Positions 60,571-64,000 of a DNA stretch of 64,000 nucleotides are shown here, piece after piece. The notes below the pieces were generated by a model. It had not been told where the DNA came from. It did not search any database and saw only the letters and a list, made by a program, of their open reading frames with translations. Within the stretch, counting starts at the first letter, position 1. The number at the start of each line of letters is the position of its first letter. A program made the position numbers and the translations under genes. This stretch comes from Sporosarcina sp. (GTDB taxonomy: Bacteria > Bacillota > Bacilli > Bacillales_A > Planococcaceae), in contig NZ_JARICI010000004.1 of assembly GCF_029257255.1 (NCBI RefSeq), forward strand, positions 1 to 64,000, in the 5' to 3' direction.

Positions 60571-61455
60571 TTAGCATTCAGTCTTATCAATAAACAGCCA
60601 GACAGCAGCAGACAGCTCCACCACCTGCAACTGCAAATCAGTATCTTCAAACGATTGCCTGAAAGAACGGGCGACTGATTTCAGCAAATAGATCCTCGGC
60701 GCCTCTGTCGACAGTTCATCAAGCAAGAACTGTGCATATAACTTTCCTGCATCTTCTTTATCAGATAGTTGTCCGATAAATTCTCGCAGTTTTCCGACCA
60801 ATACTTCCTGTGTCATCGGCTGAAGTTCTACGCCTTTCAAAATATTCTCGATTAAATTATGTGATAGAAAATGGTCATCCCGCTCTATAATATCCGGCAC
60901 GACGACTTCCATCCGTTGCATGACGAATTCGATGAGCTGCTTTGTATCCAGTTGCTCAGACGTTGAGCTCTTCCATACGTTCAATGAATGCTGAATGAAT
61001 CCAAAAATCAGCGAAGCACAGTCATACGCATACCGTTTCGCTTTTTCTCCGTAGATATCGGTAAGTCGTTTCGCTATCCACGTGAGTTCCCGGTAATGCA
61101 TTTGTTTAACGAATTGCCGCAATTCATCATCTGGCGAATGAACGATCGTTTCTAATAACGGCAATAAGTTCTGCTCCCGATTCATCGTCAGCCGAATATA
61201 AATCTGATCCGAAAGAAGCTGCGGGTCAGATAAGTCTCTGCCGATTGCGAGTTCATTTCGACGCAGGAATGATAAGTAGTAGGCGTCGCGCAAAATAGCC
61301 ATTAGGCATTCATTTTTAGAAGAAAAGTAGTTATAGAAAGTTCCTTTTGATATATGGGCTTCATCCAAAATATCTTGAATGGATGTCGCCTGAAAACCAC
61401 TCTTAATAAATAGCTGTTTAGCGGCTTGTAACACATGTTTTTTTCGGTCGTTCAT
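60571..61455 (-). CDS. TetR family regulator
   Basis: 294 residues from ATG 61455 (MNDRKKHVLQAAKQLF), following GGTGGGAG; the longer frame to 61491 lacks a site. HTH: GFQATSIQDILDEAHISKGTFYNYFSSKNE. Longer than the usual 190-210 residues, with a large C-terminal ligand domain. Divergent from the DHA2 exporter and presumably its repressor. Confidence 0.9.
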   Translation of the reverse strand: MNDRKKHVLQAAKQLFIKSGFQATSIQDILDEAHISKGTFYNYFSSKNECLMAILRDAYYLSFLRRNELAIGRDLSDPQLLSDQIYIRLTMNREQNLLPLLETIVHSPDDELRQFVKQMHYRELTWIAKRLTDIYGEKAKRYAYDCASLIFGFIQHSLNVWKSSTSEQLDTKQLIEFVMQRMEVVVPDIIERDDHFLSHNLIENILKGVELQPMTQEVLVGKLREFIGQLSDKEDAGKLYAQFLLDELSTEAPRIYLLKSVARSFRQSFEDTDLQLQVVELSAAVWLFIDKTEC

Positions 61456-61483
61456 GATCTCCCACCTGCATCTGTATGAAGTT

Positions 61484-61500
61484 TTATACATATAGTATAA
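61484..61500. promoter_or_regulatory. candidate TetR operator
   Basis: TTATAC-ATATA-GTATAA is a perfect 6-bp inverted repeat between the divergent tetR-type and exporter genes, close to the regulator start. Confidence 0.4.
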
Positions 61501-61633
61501 TCCATATAGTAATCAAATAACCTTATAATATCAATGATTATCAATACTTGAAAGTTTTTAGTTGAAAAAAATGAACTAGCGGTATAAAATGAGTTTCTGG
61601 TTTAATTTTATAGGTGAAAAATAGGAGGAAGAA

Positions 61634-63136
61634 ATGGAAGAGACATTAGATATTAAGAAAATGCATGAAAACCCTCCTTATGGGGTCATTGCAATTCTGT
61701 TCATTGGGGCCTTTGTCGCCATCCTGAATAATACACTGCTCAATATTGCGCTGCCTGTCATTATGAATGAATTTTCGATTCGTCCGTCAGATGTTCAATG
61801 GCTGACAACGGGATTTATGCTTGTGAATGGGATTATGATTCCGGCAAGTGCTTATTTTATAACGAAGTTCACGAATAAGAAGATATTCCTGACAGCGATG
61901 GTGCTGTTTTCTCTAGGTACATTTTTAGCGATTGTTGCACCAACATTCAGCCTTCTGATTGTTGCGCGCATGATCCAGGCTTCAGGTTCAGCATTGATGA
62001 TGCCGCTCTTGATGAACGTCATGCTTACAGCGTTTCCGATTGAGAAACGGGGAACAGCACTCGGAATGTTCGGCCTTGTCATGTTCACGGCGCCGGCAAT
62101 CGGGCCGACACTTTCAGGCTGGGTAGTCGAGCACTATTCTTGGCGAATGCTGTTCATCATCGTCCTGCCAATTGCGTTGATCACAATCGTATTTGCACTG
62201 TTTAAAATGAAAAACATCACGCCGAACCGCGATGTCAAATTGGATGTATCTTCTCTCATCCTATCGAGTGTCGGATTCGGCAGTCTGCTCTACGGCTTCA
62301 GTTCTGCCGGTGATAAGGGCTGGGATGCACTAGAAGTGTACGGAATGATAGCTCTCGGTACAGTATCGCTCGTAATTTTTGTTTTGAAACAGTTGAAGAT
62401 GGAAGAGCCGCTGCTGGATATCCGTATTTATAAATATCCGATGTTCGCCCTGGCTTCTGTCATTTCAATTGTTCTGTCAATCGCGATGTTCTCGGGAATG
62501 ATTCTTACGCCGCTTTACGTACAGAACGTCCGTGGCATTTCACCATTCCATGCAGGGATTCTCATGCTGCCGGGGGCTGTTTTGATGGGAATTATGTCGC
62601 CCATCACCGGTAAACTGTTCGATAAATACGGACCGCGCGCGCTTGCTTATACCGGGCTGACAATCGCGGCTGTCACGACTTATTTCCTAAGTCGTCTCGA
62701 GCTTGATTCCGGTTATTACTACTTGATGATGCTCTACACTGTCCGGATGTTCGGACTTTCTATGGTAATGATGCCGATCATGACGAACGGTATGAATTCA
62801 CTGCCAATGAAATCCAATCCGCATGGTACTGCAGTGAACAATACGCTGCAACAAGTGTCTGGTGCGATCGGCTCTGCTTTATTGCTGACGATCATGACCA
62901 ACCGGCTGGATAAATCGGCTGCTGCTCAGGTGCAGGACTTGACGGCATCGGGAGTAGATATTTCTTCAATGAAAGAAGAGATCGAGCGTACTGCAATGCT
63001 CGACGGAATCAATCACGCGTTCTTCATCTCTACGATCATTACGGTCGGTGCTTTGATACTGGCACTCTTCATTAAACGAGTCGTTCCGCCGAAATTTGAG
63101 CCTTCGGAAGAAAATGTGGGGAAATTTAAGTCATAA
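61634..63136 (+). CDS. MFS multidrug exporter, DHA2 (14-helix) family
   Basis: 500 residues with about 14 membrane helices. LNNTLLNIALPVIMNEF in helix 1, DVQWLTTGFMLVNGI, and GTALGMFGLVMFTAPAIGPTLSGWVVEHYSWRMLF (motif C region) identify the EmrB/QacA (DHA2) group of proton-driven drug exporters. AGGAGGAAGAA precedes the ATG. Divergent from its likely TetR repressor. Confidence 0.93.
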   Translation: MEETLDIKKMHENPPYGVIAILFIGAFVAILNNTLLNIALPVIMNEFSIRPSDVQWLTTGFMLVNGIMIPASAYFITKFTNKKIFLTAMVLFSLGTFLAIVAPTFSLLIVARMIQASGSALMMPLLMNVMLTAFPIEKRGTALGMFGLVMFTAPAIGPTLSGWVVEHYSWRMLFIIVLPIALITIVFALFKMKNITPNRDVKLDVSSLILSSVGFGSLLYGFSSAGDKGWDALEVYGMIALGTVSLVIFVLKQLKMEEPLLDIRIYKYPMFALASVISIVLSIAMFSGMILTPLYVQNVRGISPFHAGILMLPGAVLMGIMSPITGKLFDKYGPRALAYTGLTIAAVTTYFLSRLELDSGYYYLMMLYTVRMFGLSMVMMPIMTNGMNSLPMKSNPHGTAVNNTLQQVSGAIGSALLLTIMTNRLDKSAAAQVQDLTASGVDISSMKEEIERTAMLDGINHAFFISTIITVGALILALFIKRVVPPKFEPSEENVGKFKS

Positions 63137-63140
63137 AGAT

Positions 63141-63177
63141 AAAGTTTCGTATGCTTACGGGCATGCGGGACTTTTTT
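63141..63177 (+). terminator. rho-independent terminator after the exporter
   Basis: AAAGTTTCGTATGC pairs with GCATGCGGGACTTT allowing G-T pairs, then seven T. Confidence 0.85.
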
Positions 63178-63386
63178 TGAATTCAGCAGCAGACTGCGAC
63201 CTCAATAAGTAGTTAACGCTGATGAGGGTATGCACTCAGCAATTATCAAACACCCGCTGAATCCAAATAAAGCCTCTGGCGGATGTCATGGATTTTGAAT
63301 TGCGCAAATGCAATTCAAAATCCAGACACAATCACGCTAGGGTATGATTGATATGTTATGATAAAAAGAAAAAGGTTGTGTTCGAT

Positions 63387-64000
63387 GTGATAGGAAATAA
63401 AGAGAATTGTCCATGCGGCAGCGGAAAAATGGTACAGGATTGCTGCGGCAGGACAACTGAACCGGGCACCAATCAAATTCAGCTGGAATTGATAAATATA
63501 CTTAACTCCTATTATGAAACGGCTTTGCCGCCTGGAGATGTTCAGCGTCTGCAGGAAATGCTGGGAGCTTGGAATCAGCGTCTTGGTGGATGGATGGAAG
63601 AGGAAGAATTAATGTCGAATGTCAGCGATTATTATTTCTTCGTAGTCCGCAAAGATCTTTGGCGTCGTCATTTAGTCAAAGCATTGAACCGAACGCAGAA
63701 TAAAGCCGTGCGCGGTATCCTGAAAAACTGGCAGAATTCATTCGTCACATTTGCTGAAGTGACTTCATCTGACGAACAGGTCTATCATATGAAGGAAATC
63801 CTCGGCGAAGGGGAATATATGTTGGCGAGGGAAGAGGGAGAGCCGGAAGATGTCCGTGTGGTTCTCGCGATTGTGTTGGAGGAATGGCGCAATGACGAGC
63901 GCTGGGTCATGCCGATTTCAGCGGTTGCTGTCAATAAACATATGAGCGATGAACTGGTGGAACAAGTCCGCAAACTTGCAGAAAGCAGCGATGAACAAAA
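63387..64000 (+). CDS. SEC-C motif protein, partial (runs off the window)
   Basis: Open from GTG 63387 to the window end (204 codons so far), with AAAGG upstream. The N terminus has the SEC-C zinc motif CPCGSGKMVQDCCG, as at the SecA C terminus. The following sequence is helical and acidic (LNILNSYYETALPPGDVQRL, WMEEEELMSNVSDYYFF) and not recognised further. SEC-C proteins may bind ribosomes or unfolded chains. It is cut by the window edge and not by mutation. Confidence 0.8.
   Translation, partial: MIGNKENCPCGSGKMVQDCCGRTTEPGTNQIQLELINILNSYYETALPPGDVQRLQEMLGAWNQRLGGWMEEEELMSNVSDYYFFVVRKDLWRRHLVKALNRTQNKAVRGILKNWQNSFVTFAEVTSSDEQVYHMKEILGEGEYMLAREEGEPEDVRVVLAIVLEEWRNDERWVMPISAVAVNKHMSDELVEQVRKLAESSDEQ

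Overview
The window reads as chromosome of a low-to-moderate GC Gram-positive rod of the Bacillales. A Planococcaceae member such as Sporosarcina is the best guess from gene content: a staphylococcus/bacillus-type narGHJI-nreABC nitrate respiration locus, CheV, AGCS symporter, ykoGHIJ-like PepSY system, strong AGGAGG ribosome sites and frequent TTG/GTG starts. The genus is an inference from protein style, not a database match. No rRNA, tRNA, CRISPR array or intact transposase gene was seen.

Region 1 (1-3.6 kb): a decayed edge. A beta-galactosidase fragment and a damaged sugar-ABC ATPase meet at copies of an 80-bp palindromic repeat; an SDR dehydrogenase and an EamA exporter follow.

Region 2 (3.6-12.5 kb): two divergent catabolic gene sets share one 280-bp control region. 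Leftward are a muconolactone-isomerase-like protein, an alpha/beta hydrolase and a hotdog thioesterase. Rightward are a nitronate monooxygenase-like flavoenzyme, a carotenoid/stilbene cleavage oxygenase, an AMP-forming acyl-CoA ligase and a thiolase whose second catalytic Cys is Ser. Both directions have a near-consensus sigma-54 promoter with paired inverted repeats between them, and a PAS-AAA-Fis sigma-54 activator gene closes the cluster. This looks like a self-contained, possibly undescribed pathway that cleaves a C=C bond and feeds the product to CoA-dependent degradation. It is the best candidate for a new system here.

Region 3 (12.5-18.5 kb): a remnant and defence zone. It holds a DnaB fragment starting exactly at the 80-bp repeat, an unknown phage-like gene, an Rpn nuclease fragment between matching hairpins, McrC and McrB (McrB with an EVE-like insertion), a truncated PLD-domain protein and a MazG-like protein.

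Region 4 (18.7-31.7 kb): signalling and housekeeping. It holds an MHYT-GGDEF-EAL protein, CheV, a two-component system with two PepSY proteins, an AGCS symporter, and a cobalamin riboswitch ahead of a class I ribonucleotide reductase operon (alpha, flavodoxin, beta).

Region 5 (31.7-38 kb): an Rrf2 regulator with a thioredoxin-reductase-like enzyme, a methyltransferase, a GNAT acetyltransferase, threonine synthase, a Zn-ribbon protein and an acetate/succinate CoA-transferase.

Region 6 (38-57 kb): nitrate respiration. narGHJI, nreABC with a hemerythrin-like gene, a NarK transporter carrying a C-terminal PAS domain, and nearly the whole molybdenum cofactor pathway (moeB, moaB, moaC, moeA, mobB, moaE, moaD, mobA, moaA). 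A 21-nt periodic repeat array sits between moaB and moaC; shorter arrays of the same family lie at 25.6 and 36.3 kb.

Region 7 (57-64 kb): small membrane proteins, a broken VOC gene, an intact VOC gene, a glyoxalase-II-like hydrolase, a TetR regulator divergent from a DHA2 drug exporter, and the start of a SEC-C protein running off the window.
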